From Paraburkholderia sp. CNPSo 3274 (lineage in GTDB: Bacteria; Pseudomonadota; Gammaproteobacteria; Burkholderiales; Burkholderiaceae), in the NCBI RefSeq assembly GCF_024206475.1, contig NZ_JAMBPR010000010.1, forward strand, positions 1 to 64,000: DNA of 64,000 nucleotides, in the 5' to 3' direction. The translations under genes were made by a program, and so were the position numbers. The notes under the pieces were generated by a model that did not search any database, was not told where the DNA came from, and saw only the letters and a list, made by a program, of their open reading frames with translations. Positions 34,879 to 44,207 of the stretch are shown in pieces. Positions within the stretch are counted from its first letter, which is position 1, and each line of letters opens with the position of its first letter.

Positions 34879-35479
34879 ATGCATAACAAGCTACTGTTGC
34901 GTACGGCGCGTGCACGTCGAAGTCGCGTCGATTCGCTTCGCATTCCGGACAGCGATCCCTTTTCGTAGTGGTCTCGCGTCCCGCGAGGTAAAGTTGTTCC
35001 AACTGGATGCTGATGAGCTAAAGCCGCATCGGCAGTGGATCGACAACTGGCTACGGATGTTGCCGCATGCAACAAGCAATGGCCGGGTTATTTCAAATGA
35101 CTTCCTTGACCGGATCGAGCGGGGCTTGACGTCGCCGACGCCGCTGTACGCCATCGAACGCGAGGCCCTGCCAGCCGATCCGGTATTGACCGCACCGCCG
35201 TCTTCGATCTCACGCGACGCACTTACTCGGCATGGGCGATCGATAGAGCTCAGCTTTGCGTGTCCTGCAGGCTGTTGCAAAGCCACCCCGATTTCGATGT
35301 CACCCACTACCTCCTGGGGGTCGGGGAGTCGACTCATCGCGGTAGTGAGCGAATTCAGGATTTCATGTGTCCGGGTTGTCGCGCTCGGTGGTGCCAGTCT
35401 CGCGATACCGAACGAAGCGACCAGTTCCACTGGACGCTTCGTTCAAGTGAGCGAGCCCAATGCGACACCCCTTAGGTCA
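34879..35479. other. 600-bp stretch, possible gene debris
   Basis: A plus-strand frame here reads LFQLDADELKPHRQWIDNWL, then NGRVISNDFLDRIERGLTSP, which looks protein-like but has no start and runs antisense into the dehydrogenase gene. I do not recognise it. It is probably a remnant of a lost gene. Confidence 0.35.
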
Positions 35480-36097
35480 TCAAATGATGGCGTGCCCGGT
35501 CTCCACTCCGGCCACCTCAGGAGTGTGATCGATGACGAGCTGGATGCGGTTTGCCTCTTCGGCGTGCTCGCTGATGACGACGACGTGCCGGCCGAGGCAC
35601 TCGAGGAGCGGCATGCAGCGCTCGAGTGTTTCGCTGTCGGCGGCGGCGAGCACGAGAAGATCGCGCGAAGCCGCGAGCCGCGGATTGCCAAGCACCGGCG
35701 CCGACACATATTGCTGACCGAGCGCGTGATGCAGATCGGCGAGTTCACGCGCCGTTTCCCCACCGATCGTGCTCATCGACACATGGACCGCGTAGGTTGG
35801 CAGCACGTTCGAGAGCTGGAGGGCGACGTCGAGGACCGCGCCGTCGCCAGGCAGCATCGTGATGACGAATTCGCAGTCGGCGAGGTCTTGCCAGTCGTTC
35901 GTCGCGATTGCGTCGCCTCGCGCGGCTCGCTCGGCCTTGCGCAGGTCGCGGTCGAACAAGACCGTCGCGAATCCCGCGCTGGCAAGATTCCCGGCAATGG
36001 CCGCCCCGATGCTTCCGAGCCAGACCACGCCTACACGCGTTTTACCCGCAGTTGCCACCGCGGCAGGGGCGGGCGATGCGGCATATGGTGTACTCAT
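35480..36097 (-). CDS. 6-phosphogluconate/3-hydroxyisobutyrate dehydrogenase-like protein, C-terminally truncated
   Basis: About 205 residues. The N-terminal Rossmann domain is like 3-hydroxyisobutyrate dehydrogenases: VGVVWLGSIGAAIAGNLASA in place of GFIGLGNMG, then FDRD, CEFVITMLPGDGAVLDV, and SMSTIGGETARELADLHHAL. The chain ends about 20 residues after VVVISEHAEEANRIQLVI; the all-helical C-terminal domain with the catalytic Lys (about 110 residues) is missing. It is therefore likely inactive or a pseudogene. It lies 91 bp downstream of alsS on the same strand. ATG at 36097 is preferred, but ATG at 36106 or GTG at 36115 are possible. Confidence 0.65.
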   Translation of the reverse strand: MSTPYAASPAPAAVATAGKTRVGVVWLGSIGAAIAGNLASAGFATVLFDRDLRKAERAARGDAIATNDWQDLADCEFVITMLPGDGAVLDVALQLSNVLPTYAVHVSMSTIGGETARELADLHHALGQQYVSAPVLGNPRLAASRDLLVLAAADSETLERCMPLLECLGRHVVVISEHAEEANRIQLVIDHTPEVAGVETGHAII

Positions 36098-36188
36098 GCT
36101 TCTCATTGCGCTCACAGCGCTGCTTCAACTTGAATAATCCAGCAACGGCCGGCGCGCTCTCGCAGGCCGGCCGTCGTCATGTTAGCGC

Positions 36189-37886
36189 TCAGATCAGGTA
36201 GTCCGTGCGCAGCGGCTCCATGAGCTTCGGGTTGTCTGAGTAGTCCACGGGGATCGCGACCACGGCGGGACCTTCCACCTGCATGGCAGCGCGCAGCGTC
36301 GCGCGAAGCGAGTCGGCGGATTCGACCGCGAAGCCCTTGGCACCGAACGATTCGGCATAGGCCTTGAAGTCGATCGGGCCGAACTCCACGCCGGAGCGGC
36401 GCTTGTACTTTTTCACTTCCTGGATCTCGACCATGTTGTACATGTTGTCGACCCAGATGACGTGGACGATGTTGCTCTTCAGGCGCACCGCCGTTTCGAG
36501 CTCCATGCTCGACTGCATGAAGCTGCCGTCGCCCGACACCGAAATCACCTTCTGGCCGGGGCGCACAAGTGACGCGGCAATGGCCCACGGCAGGGCGACA
36601 CCCATCGTCTGCTGGCCGTTCGAGATGAGAAGCTGGCGGGCACGGAAGCTATACAGGTAACGCGCGATCCAGATATGAAAGCTGCCCATGTCGACGCACA
36701 TCGTCGTGTCGGGGCCCACCACGTCCTGCAGCTCCTTGACGATGCGAAGCGGGTGCACGGGGCTGCCGCCAAGCGTGGCTGCCTTTTGCGCAAGCGCGAG
36801 ACGCGCGCCGGCCAGCGTCGTCAGCACACTCTCGAACTGCGGCGAGGTCGTGCGCGACGGGACTTCCGCGGCGAGTTGCGTCATCGTTTTCGCGATGTCG
36901 CCGATAAGCTCTACCGCAGGCCGGTAATAGCGGTCGGTGTCGGCGGGTTGCACGTCCACATGGATGAGCGGGCGGCTCGCGTCCTTGTTCCAGAGTGGCG
37001 GATCGTACTCGACGGGGCTGTACCCGACAGTCACGATCACGTCGGCCTGTTCGAGCAGCACGTCGCCCGGCTGGTTGTTCCAGAGGCCGACGCGTCCCGC
37101 GAAGCGGCTGAAATTTTCAGCGTCGATGGTGCCTGCGGACTGATACGTGCCCACTACCGGGATGTTGGTACGGGTCACGAACTCGCGGATCGCCTCGGCG
37201 TTCTCGGGGCGGCTCGCCAGCAGACCGACCAGCAGCACGGGATTGCGTGCGTTGCGGATCAGCCCGGCGGCCTCGCTGAGCGCTTCGGGGGCCGCGGCGC
37301 CAAGCGCCGGCGGCACGTATTCGGTCAGCACGTCGCCTTGCGTCGGCGCGTTGACGATGTCCATCGGAAGGCTGACGAATGACGCGCCCGGGCGGGACCC
37401 CTCTGCGGCGCGGAACGCGTTGCTCATCACCTCGGAGATCGTCGAGCCGGTGACCACTTCCGCGGCGTAGCGCGTGATGGGCTTGAACATCGCCACCGTG
37501 TCCATGGTCTGATGAACCTGCTTCAGGCGGTCGTCGAGCTTCACGCCGCCGCCGATCGCGACCATGGCGTCACCTTCGGAGGTGGCCGTGGCGAGGCCCG
37601 TGGCCAGGTTCGAGCAGCCGGGGCCCGAGGTGACGAGCGCGACGCCCGCCTGTCCCGTCAGGCGGCCGACGGCCGCTGCCATGAACGCAGCGTTCGCTTC
37701 GTGGCGGACCACGACGGTCTCAATCGTCGAGTCGACGAGCGAGTCGAACACGCGGTCGATCTTCGCGCCGGGAATGCCGAAGACGTGCTGGACGCCTCGG
37801 GCTTCGAGGTTGGCGACGACGAGGTCGGCGCCGCAAGTCCATGTCTGGTTTGCTTGATTAGTTTTCCTGAGCATAATGCTATCCAT
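36189..37886 (-). CDS. alsS: Catabolic-type acetolactate synthase, TPP-dependent
   Basis: About 565 residues with the three TPP-enzyme domains in order. The PYR domain has [20 protein letters not shown], the catalytic Glu in [12 protein letters not shown], and [14 protein letters not shown]. The middle domain is followed by a PP domain with the GDG-x-(n)-NN motif ([20 protein letters not shown], then [12 protein letters not shown]). The AlsS-type [11 protein letters not shown] and [11 protein letters not shown] stretches separate it from FAD-dependent IlvB. It condenses two pyruvates to 2-acetolactate and CO2. Its partner decarboxylase is immediately upstream. The start is uncertain: ATG at 37886 chosen, ATG at 37874 and GTG at 37913 possible. 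Confidence 0.88.
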   Translation of the reverse strand: MDSIMLRKTNQANQTWTCGADLVVANLEARGVQHVFGIPGAKIDRVFDSLVDSTIETVVVRHEANAAFMAAAVGRLTGQAGVALVTSGPGCSNLATGLATATSEGDAMVAIGGGVKLDDRLKQVHQTMDTVAMFKPITRYAAEVVTGSTISEVMSNAFRAAEGSRPGASFVSLPMDIVNAPTQGDVLTEYVPPALGAAAPEALSEAAGLIRNARNPVLLVGLLASRPENAEAIREFVTRTNIPVVGTYQSAGTIDAENFSRFAGRVGLWNNQPGDVLLEQADVIVTVGYSPVEYDPPLWNKDASRPLIHVDVQPADTDRYYRPAVELIGDIAKTMTQLAAEVPSRTTSPQFESVLTTLAGARLALAQKAATLGGSPVHPLRIVKELQDVVGPDTTMCVDMGSFHIWIARYLYSFRARQLLISNGQQTMGVALPWAIAASLVRPGQKVISVSGDGSFMQSSMELETAVRLKSNIVHVIWVDNMYNMVEIQEVKKYKRRSGVEFGPIDFKAYAESFGAKGFAVESADSLRATLRAAMQVEGPAVVAIPVDYSDNPKLMEPLRTDYLI

Positions 37887-37945
37887 ATCAGATGTTGAAT
37901 CGGGTCGCGCCACCGGTGCCGATGCGCGATTCTCGTGTTCGGCGC

Positions 37946-38728
37946 TTAGCCTTCCGCTGCTTCGATGGCGCTTGCCATGTCCTCGGAGTGCAGCGTGGCG
38001 CGCTCGAAGTGGTCCGTCTTAGGCAAATCGATGCGTAGTCTCGAGATGCGCGCCACCTCGACCTTGCCTTCGATCAGGCGGTAGTCCAGCACGTGGCCGC
38101 CGCCTTTGCGGTCGTCGGTGATGAAATGAACGTGAAAGCCGGCAACGTTGATGCCCTGGACGTATTCGGGGCAGCGGAAGCCGACGAGCGTGCCGGAGGT
38201 TTCCTCGAACGCAAAGATGGGCTGACGCTCGATCGCCTGGAGCATCGGACGGTACGGCAGGGTTTGGCGCGGCACCGTGCGCGTCTCGACACGCGAAAAC
38301 TGACCGTCGATGCGGAACGCGCAAAAGACGTTGGGCGAGCCGATCAGCTCATCGATGACCGCCTGAACCTCGTGCTTCGTGCGCGGCTCGTTCAGCGAGC
38401 CGAACATCGTCGGACGGAAGTGGGTCACGACGGCGAACGGGGTTTTCTGATCGGGGCTGACCGCGCGGGCGCTGCCGTCTTCGCGCAACTGGTGCACCTC
38501 GCTGTCGAATGCGACGAGTTCGCCGTCGAGTTCGTTGAAAGTGCCGAGGCCGAAGTCGCCATGCTTGAGCAGTTCTTCGATCGTCATGTCGCCGTCATAC
38601 ACGCCGTCGATGAGGGCGCTCATCAGCGAGGTCTGGTACAACTCGCTTTCCGTTTGGCCGTCGCGCACAAAACGTGTGAATGATCGTGCGATGTCGCTGA
38701 CACACGAGCATGGATTCGGGTTGATCAT
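37946..38728 (-). CDS. budA: Alpha-acetolactate decarboxylase
   Basis: A 260-residue protein. Features are [39 protein letters not shown], and the zinc-binding histidines in [16 protein letters not shown], all diagnostic of acetolactate decarboxylases (BudA/AlsD). It converts 2-acetolactate to acetoin and CO2. AGGAAACCGC precedes the ATG at 38728. The 150-residue upstream extension of the open frame is antisense to the LysR gene and rejected. It is first in an operon with alsS (59-bp gap), divergent from an AlsR-like regulator. Confidence 0.92.
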   Translation of the reverse strand: MINPNPCSCVSDIARSFTRFVRDGQTESELYQTSLMSALIDGVYDGDMTIEELLKHGDFGLGTFNELDGELVAFDSEVHQLREDGSARAVSPDQKTPFAVVTHFRPTMFGSLNEPRTKHEVQAVIDELIGSPNVFCAFRIDGQFSRVETRTVPRQTLPYRPMLQAIERQPIFAFEETSGTLVGFRCPEYVQGINVAGFHVHFITDDRKGGGHVLDYRLIEGKVEVARISRLRIDLPKTDHFERATLHSEDMASAIEAAEG

Positions 38729-38824
38729 GCGGTTTCCTGAAAGAGTGTTGCGATGGAGAAAGTATGTTTCCCAGGCGCTGTGGCGTCTAATATTGCGAAC
38801 AGTCGTTTTTGATATGAGTTCGAT

Positions 38825-39745
38825 ATGGAGTTTCGCCATCTGAAGTACTTCGTCGCCGTTGCGGAAGAGCGGCACTTCACGCGTGCAGCAGAGCGTCTCG
38901 GCATGGCGCAGCCGCCGATCAGCCAGCAGATTCACAAGCTGGAACGGGAAATGGGTGCGCCGCTCTTTCGGCGCCTCACGCGGGGCGTCGAACTCACGGA
39001 CGCGGGATGCGTGCTTTACGAAGACGCCGTGCGTATCCTCGAACTCGTGGAGCAGGCGAAGTGCCGCGCACTGAGTGCGGCGCGAGGGCAGAGCGGGTGC
39101 ATACGGGTTGGCCTGGCCAGCTCGATCGTATTTCATCCGGTCATCCCGGATGTCATGGCGTCCTTCCGGCAAACGCACCCACAGGTGTCGATTTCGCCGT
39201 CGGAGAGCAATATTTCGGCGCTGATGGAAGACCTCGCCGAGAAGCGCATCGACGTCGCCATCATTCGCCAGACCGTGCAGACAACGGAACTCGTGAAGCT
39301 CGAGCCCCTACTCGACGAGAACATGCTGATCGTTCTGCCTGCGCGGCACGCGCTGGCGCACGAAGACAGCGTGCCGCTCGATGCGCTTGCGCAGGAGCGT
39401 CTGATCATGTTCCCGCGCGCCATAGCGCCGTTGCTATACGACGACGTGATCGCCGCGTGTCAGCACTGCGGTTTCAGTCCGCAACTGGGCGAGCAATCCA
39501 CGCAGGTGGCGTCGGCCGTCAGCATGGTTGCGGCGGGATTCGGCGTGACCATCGTGCCGAATTCGATTCGCGATCTCCATCACCAAGGCGTGACGTACCA
39601 TGAGATCAAGGGTACGCAGCCCGCGGCCCGTGTACTGCTCGCTTACCGTTACGACGACCACTCGAAGGTAGTGCGCGATTTCGTGGATGCGGCGAAGTGC
39701 GCGGGCGTGCGGCACCGGGGCGGCGCTTCGTTGCTGCTTGCGTGA
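38825..39745 (+). CDS. alsR: LysR-family regulator, AlsR-like
   Basis: A 306-residue LTTR. The winged helix is MEFRHLKYFVAVAEERHFTR, then GMAQPPISQQIHKLEREMGA, then RLTRGVELTDAG, exactly the AlsR/CatM/BenM style. The effector domain opens GCIRVGLASSIVFHPVIPDV. It is divergent from budA-alsS with a 96-bp intergenic region, the alsR-alsSD arrangement known from acetoin loci, so it likely activates them in response to acetate or low pH. The symbol is by analogy. Confidence 0.85.
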   Translation: MEFRHLKYFVAVAEERHFTRAAERLGMAQPPISQQIHKLEREMGAPLFRRLTRGVELTDAGCVLYEDAVRILELVEQAKCRALSAARGQSGCIRVGLASSIVFHPVIPDVMASFRQTHPQVSISPSESNISALMEDLAEKRIDVAIIRQTVQTTELVKLEPLLDENMLIVLPARHALAHEDSVPLDALAQERLIMFPRAIAPLLYDDVIAACQHCGFSPQLGEQSTQVASAVSMVAAGFGVTIVPNSIRDLHHQGVTYHEIKGTQPAARVLLAYRYDDHSKVVRDFVDAAKCAGVRHRGGASLLLA

Positions 39746-39780
39746 GGGGGAAGGGACCGGGGCGGTTTCGATGGTTCCGT

Positions 39781-40743
39781 TCAGGCCGCGATGCCTGTTG
39801 CTTCGATGTCCGATGCGAGTTCGATCAATGCCGCATCGTCTTTCTCGAGACGAGGGGGGAGCCAGTGGCAAATGAAATTGATCCACGATCGTGTGCGCGC
39901 ATCGACAAACCGGCGCGACGGATAAAGCAGGCAGACTTCGCGCGTATCGATGGTGTACTGGGGCAGCACGCGCACGAGCGTGCCGTCGCGCAACTCGTCG
40001 AGTGCGGCGTAGGCGGGCAGCGGCGCGATACCCATACTCTCGCGCACAGCCGTTGCAAGCGATTCGGCAATATTGATGCTGACCACGCTGTCGACCGCGA
40101 GCGTAACGGGCACCCGGTCGGGGCCTTCAAGTCGCCACGGTTGCGAAGACGAAGTCGTGGTGCGAAGCGTCAGGCAGTCGTGCAACCTCAGATCGTCCGG
40201 CGATTGCGGCACGCCGTGCGCGGTGAGGTAGTCAGGTGAGGCGCAAAGTACGCTGTGCGACCAGCCCAGGCGGTGCGACGCGAGGTTGGCGTCCGGTGGC
40301 GGCGAAAAGGCGACGACCGATGTATCGCAGGTGCCGTCGAAGAGATTTGCCAGCGTCTGCGAGAGGCTCAGTTCCACTTGCACATTGGGATAGCGTGCCC
40401 GGTAGGCCTGGAGCGCAGGCATGATGTGCCTATGTCCGAGGCTCGCGAAGCTGTGCACGCGCAGGAGTCCGCTCGGGTGGTCGGCGGCGCGTAAGGTGTC
40501 GTCTTCGGCCCGCACCACGTCGGCCAGGATCCTTCGGCAACGTTCGGCGTAGGCCAATCCTTCGGGCGTCGGGGAGATGCGGCGCGTGGATCGGTGAAGC
40601 AGGCGCGTGCGCAGATGCTCCTCCAGTTCGCTGACTGCCCGCGACGCGGTACCGAGACTCACGTCGAGCGAGGCTGCTGCGGAGGTGAAGCTGCCCGTAT
40701 CGAGCACACGGACCAGGATCTGCATGTTGTGGAAGGTGTTCAT
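39781..40743 (-). CDS. LysR-family regulator, paralogue of the one at 47731
   Basis: A 320-residue LTTR. The winged helix is MNTFHNMQILVRVLDTGSFT, then DVSLGTASRAVSELEEHLRT, then RSTRRISPTPEGLAY. The effector domain starts GLLRVHSFASLGHRHIMPAL. It shares its whole architecture, including SFASLGH, LFDGTCDTS and INIAESLA, with the LysR at 47731-48732. It is divergent from the FUSC gene at 41086. TTTCA-type repeats lie between them, so FUSC and its own gene are probable targets. Confidence 0.88.
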   Translation of the reverse strand: MNTFHNMQILVRVLDTGSFTSAAASLDVSLGTASRAVSELEEHLRTRLLHRSTRRISPTPEGLAYAERCRRILADVVRAEDDTLRAADHPSGLLRVHSFASLGHRHIMPALQAYRARYPNVQVELSLSQTLANLFDGTCDTSVVAFSPPPDANLASHRLGWSHSVLCASPDYLTAHGVPQSPDDLRLHDCLTLRTTTSSSQPWRLEGPDRVPVTLAVDSVVSINIAESLATAVRESMGIAPLPAYAALDELRDGTLVRVLPQYTIDTREVCLLYPSRRFVDARTRSWINFICHWLPPRLEKDDAALIELASDIEATGIAA

Positions 40744-40806
40744 GCGACGGTGTGCAATCGTGAGTTTGTCAGTGTGCGGATTCTCCAGGGCTGCAGTTTC
40801 GATGCC

Positions 40807-40842
40807 GTTTCAGCGCCGCATGCGGCGCGTTTCAAATGAAAC
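40807..40842. promoter_or_regulatory. Compound palindrome in the LysR/FUSC divergent promoter
   Basis: From left: GTTTCA (40807-40812), a perfect 16-bp palindrome GCGCCGCATGCGGCGC (40813-40828), then GTTTCAAATGAAAC (40829-40842), itself a perfect inverted repeat. The last matches elements at 40888, 43725 and 48869. Confidence 0.55.
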
Positions 40843-40887
40843 GAAGTTCGCCGCGGCGCGCTGCCGACCGAGGCATTGCTCCCCGTT

Positions 40888-40901
40888 GTTTCAGCTGTAA
40901 C
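40888..40901. promoter_or_regulatory. Second GTTTCA-type operator candidate before FUSC
   Basis: GTTTCAGCTGTAAC, followed by GAAA, matches GTTTCAAATGAAAC at 40829 in 11 of 14 positions. Centres are 59 bp apart, which suits LTTR recognition and activation sites. Confidence 0.5.
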
Positions 40902-41085
40902 GAAAGCGCCCGGCCCCCGAAATCGCGCTGCAACCGCGCCGACCGATTCTCTGTCGCCAGTGCACGCCGCGTGAGAGACGGGGCGTGCGTTCGGCTCTAT
41001 CCCCCTTGTGCCGACGCGAACCGGGTGCATCGAGAGTCGAGGCGCGCGGCTTGCCCGGCGCCAGGCGACGCACCTGAATGCAATC

Positions 41086-43263
41086 GTGACTTTCCGACCG
41101 GTCTCCGAATCATCAGCGCCCCGCGCCCCACACGGGTTTTTTTCGACGCGTCTGCGCCGCGCCATGGCCGATTTCGCCGCCCGCGACGGCCTGATCTGGC
41201 TGCATCTCTTCAAGACCACGTGTGCGGCGCTCATCGCGTTGGGCGTGGCGATGGCGCTCGAACTGCCGGCACCGCGCGTGGCGATGGTGACTGTGTTCGT
41301 GCTCATGCAGCCAGTGACGGGCATGGTGCTCGCCAAGAGTTTCTACCGCGTGCTCGGCACAGCGGCGGGCGCGGCGGCCGCCGTGGTCTTCGGTGCGCTG
41401 TTTCCTCAGCAGCCCGAACTGTATCTGACGGTGCTGACGCTGTGGACCGCCACGTGCACCGCACTCGCCGTGCGCTTCCGGCATTTTCGCTGGTACGCGT
41501 TCGTTCTCGCCGGATATACGGCGGTGCTTGTCGGCATACCAGTGGTCACGCATCCCTATGCGTTGTTCATCGCGTCGCTCACGCGCGCGGCGGAAGTGAC
41601 CATCGGCATTCTCAGTTCGGCGGCGATCAGCGCGCTCGTGTTCCCGGTTCGTGCGAGCACCGCGCTGATGCACGGCCAGCGCCAGCGCCGCAGTGCGATT
41701 CTCGAACTGTGCGCGGACGTGCTTGCGGGCCGTTGCGACGATACCGTGTTCCAGCAGCGCTTCGCGCGGCTCGCGGGCAGCATCTCGGGGTTCGAAGCCG
41801 CGCGGACGTTCGCCTCATACGAAGACCCGAACCTGCGCTTGCGCAGCCAGCGGCTCGCCAAGATCGACAGCGAATATGCAGCGATCTGTTCACGGCTGCA
41901 CATGCTGCAGCAGCAGATCGAACGACTCGAGAGCACGGGCGCGGCTGCGCTGATAGAGGGGGTGCGGCCGTCGCTGCTGCAGGCGGCGGATCTGATCGAC
42001 CGGTTGCGTGATGGTTTTTCCGACGACGCACCCGATCCGCAGTCCGTAACGGCGTTGGCGCGTCTTGCCGCCTCGCTCGCCCCCGTTGCGCAGGAAGTGG
42101 CGGCCGCAGCTGGTCGTGGGCCGAGCTCTTCGGCCGTGGAGGCGCGGACCGCGCGCGAAGCGCTGCGCCGGCTTCTGCGCAATCTGCTCGACTACCTCGA
42201 TGCGGGCGCCGCGGGCGCGGGCCCGGGGCCCTCGCCGCGCGCTGCCGCCACGTCTGTGCGGACCAGCTCCTACGTGGTCGCGCTCACTTTCGTGCGCAAC
42301 GCGCTGACCGTGGGCGCCGCTGGTGCGTTCTGGCTGTTCACGGCATGGCCGAGCGGCGGATTCGCTGTGATCGCGGCTGCGATCGTCGCGGGTCTGACTT
42401 CGGCCGCTCCGCGCCCCGAAAAGCTTGCATTGCAGATTACGTTGGGCGCCGCGGCGGCCGTGGCGGTCGGCTACGTCTATGTCTGTTTTGTCTACCCCGC
42501 CATCGATGGTTTTCCACTGCTCTGCGTGGCGCTCCTGCCGATCGTCGCAGGCAGCGCATTCCTCGCGAGCCGGCCGGCCACGTCGGGTTACGGCATCGGG
42601 CTGGGCGTGTTCTTCCTGGTCCTCGCCGGCCCGGACAACCTGATGGGCTACGCGCCGGACGCACTGCTCAACAACGGGCTCGCCGCTGTCGCCGCGCTCT
42701 TCGTCGGCGTGATCGTGGCGATGATCGTGTTTCCGTTTCAGGCGCCGTGGGTCGTGAGCCTAATCCAGCGCGATCTGCGCCGCGAAGTGGCGTTCGCATG
42801 GAAAACCCGGCTGAACGGGGCAGATGCGCGCTTTCGTTCGCGCACTCACGATCTCTCGTCTCAGTTGCGCTTGCTCCTGACACCGGGCACGCGGCGCTAC
42901 GACGAAGCCCGGCACTGGCTTCTAGCCACGCTCGAAGTGGGGCAGGCGTTGCTAGATCTGCGCAGGGACCTCGTAACGCTGGTCCCCCTGCGCCCATCGG
43001 ACCGGCCCCGCTGGTTGCTTTGGGTCGAACAGGCCGGCCGGCGGGCCGCGGACGTCTTCGAACGCCCCGATGCACGACGCACCGCGCTGGCCGTGCGCAC
43101 AGCGAGCCGCGCACTGGACGAGGTGGCGGACGAGTTGCAAACGACCGCGCAAGGGCCGCGCCAGGCCGCGCTACAGCAGCTTTCGGCCGACCTCTACCTG
43201 ATGCGCAGTGCGCTGCTCGACCCGGACGCGCCGTTTCACCGTGAGGCCGGCAACCGGTGCTGA
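41086..43263 (+). CDS. FUSC-family inner-membrane exporter (first copy)
   Basis: About 725 residues. Two membrane blocks of about five or six helices, one at the start (LFKTTCAALIALGVAMALEL, MVTVFVLMQPVTGMVLAKSF) and one after residue 390 (LTFVRNALTVGAAGAFWLFT, LGVFFLVLAGPDNLMGYAPD), flank long soluble helical regions. This is the FUSC/AaeB/YccS layout. AaeB-type members export aromatic acids with a periplasmic adaptor and outer-membrane factor. None of those partners is adjacent. The start is uncertain: GTG at 41086 is listed, GTG at 41008 and ATG at 41164 are alternatives, none with a good ribosome-binding site. Confidence 0.85.
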   Translation: MTFRPVSESSAPRAPHGFFSTRLRRAMADFAARDGLIWLHLFKTTCAALIALGVAMALELPAPRVAMVTVFVLMQPVTGMVLAKSFYRVLGTAAGAAAAVVFGALFPQQPELYLTVLTLWTATCTALAVRFRHFRWYAFVLAGYTAVLVGIPVVTHPYALFIASLTRAAEVTIGILSSAAISALVFPVRASTALMHGQRQRRSAILELCADVLAGRCDDTVFQQRFARLAGSISGFEAARTFASYEDPNLRLRSQRLAKIDSEYAAICSRLHMLQQQIERLESTGAAALIEGVRPSLLQAADLIDRLRDGFSDDAPDPQSVTALARLAASLAPVAQEVAAAAGRGPSSSAVEARTAREALRRLLRNLLDYLDAGAAGAGPGPSPRAAATSVRTSSYVVALTFVRNALTVGAAGAFWLFTAWPSGGFAVIAAAIVAGLTSAAPRPEKLALQITLGAAAAVAVGYVYVCFVYPAIDGFPLLCVALLPIVAGSAFLASRPATSGYGIGLGVFFLVLAGPDNLMGYAPDALLNNGLAAVAALFVGVIVAMIVFPFQAPWVVSLIQRDLRREVAFAWKTRLNGADARFRSRTHDLSSQLRLLLTPGTRRYDEARHWLLATLEVGQALLDLRRDLVTLVPLRPSDRPRWLLWVEQAGRRAADVFERPDARRTALAVRTASRALDEVADELQTTAQGPRQAALQQLSADLYLMRSALLDPDAPFHREAGNRC

Positions 43264-43390
43264 CGCCATATGCGACATGTGCGACGCATGCGAAAGAATC
43301 CTTTCCGTAGTGCTCACTTAATTAGGACGCCGCGACGTCTTATAGTTTTCCCCGTTGCAGCACGTTTTGCTGCTTGTCTGGAGTCCAGTC

Positions 43391-43618
43391 ATGAAATCCC
43401 TGAAATACCTCGTACTCTCACTGTCCCTCTGCGCCGCCGTCGCTCACGCTCAGGGCAACCAGCCTCAGGCCGCCGCCGCGAGCGCCCAGGCCGCGTCGAA
43501 CAACGGCGCACAATCGGTGGCGCAGTCGGCGGGCCGCGCCGCGCCGGAACAGCAGGCCCCGAAGAAGGACGAATGCGTCGGTCCCGTGTCGTTCTGCAAT
43601 ATCTACTTCGGCAGCTGA
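43391..43618 (+). CDS. Small secreted protein, 75 residues
   Basis: ATG at 43391 opens a clear signal peptide, MKSLKYLVLSLSLCAAVAHA, with cleavage after AHA. The mature part of about 55 residues is Ala/Gln-rich (QAAAASAQAASNNGAQSVAQ) and ends in a short segment with two cysteines (DECVGPVSFCNIYFGS), which could form a disulfide. No known family. It lies between the FUSC exporter and the receiver/kinase genes, all on the plus strand, so it may be a periplasmic element of the same unit. Confidence 0.65.
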   Translation: MKSLKYLVLSLSLCAAVAHAQGNQPQAAAASAQAASNNGAQSVAQSAGRAAPEQQAPKKDECVGPVSFCNIYFGS

Positions 43619-43724
43619 GCGGCCTGAAGTCGTGCAGTCGGTACCGCATGATGGCGCGGCACCTGGGCATTGCACCGGTGCGTCGCCATGCGCGGCCGCT
43701 GCGCGCGAGGCTCGGCGGGAGAAT

Positions 43725-43738
43725 GTTTCAGTTGTAAT
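43725..43738. promoter_or_regulatory. GTTTCA-type operator candidate before the receiver gene
   Basis: GTTTCAGTTGTAAT, 100 bp upstream of the receiver GTG. It matches GTTTCAGCTGTAAC at 40888 in 12 of 14 positions. Confidence 0.45.
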
Positions 43739-43838
43739 CTTGCAGTGTGCGGCCCGAAACCGGCGGCTAACCGCGCTCATCTAGCATCGTGTTGCCAGCC
43801 TGCGCTAGGTGCGCGTGGCGGCGAGGCAAGGGAAAACT

Positions 43839-44207
43839 GTGAGCGCGGACGAAATTCTTGTTATCGAGGACGATCCGGTGATGCGCGATCTGATCCTCGC
43901 GACGCTGCACGATGCAGGCTTCGCGGCGACGGCGTCGCTCGCGGGGCCCCATGCGGGCGCGCCAGCGCGGCTGCTGGTGGTCGACCTTGGCGAGCCCAAG
44001 ACCGACGGCGCGGAAAGCCTGCGCGCCATGCGCACGCGTCATCCCGATGCGCGGATTATTGCCATCTCGGGCCGTTTCAGGTTCAATGCGGCCACAGCGG
44101 CCTCCGTCGCGCGGCAACTGGGCGCCGACCGGGTGCTTGCGAAGCCGCTCGACTGCGACGCGCTCGTCGCCAATGTAAGACAACTCATGGGCGAACCCGT
44201 CCAGTGA
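43839..44207 (+). CDS. Single-domain response regulator (receiver only)
   Basis: A 122-residue CheY-like protein. The acidic pocket is IEDD at 9-12, the phospho-acceptor Asp49 is in LLVVDLGEPKTDG, the conserved Ser is in IIAISGR, and Lys is in RVLAKPLD. No output domain. GTG start at 43839 with AAGGGA upstream. It overlaps the next gene, a hybrid kinase, as GTGA at 44204, so they are translationally coupled. It is probably a phosphorelay intermediate or a phosphate sink for the kinase. Confidence 0.85.
   Translation: MSADEILVIEDDPVMRDLILATLHDAGFAATASLAGPHAGAPARLLVVDLGEPKTDGAESLRAMRTRHPDARIIAISGRFRFNAATAASVARQLGADRVLAKPLDCDALVANVRQLMGEPVQ

Noticed and set aside
34910..36133. 407-codon plus-strand open frame
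   Set aside because: From about 35480 it is antisense to the Rossmann dehydrogenase; its residues there are Arg/His-rich shadow sequence.
40813..40828. 16-bp GC palindrome as a transcription terminator
   Set aside because: It lies in a divergent promoter region with no T tract; an operator or chance GC dyad is more likely.
43670..44203. 178-residue upstream extension of the hybrid kinase frame
   Set aside because: It overlaps the receiver gene in another frame; the GTGA coupling at 44204 is the better start.
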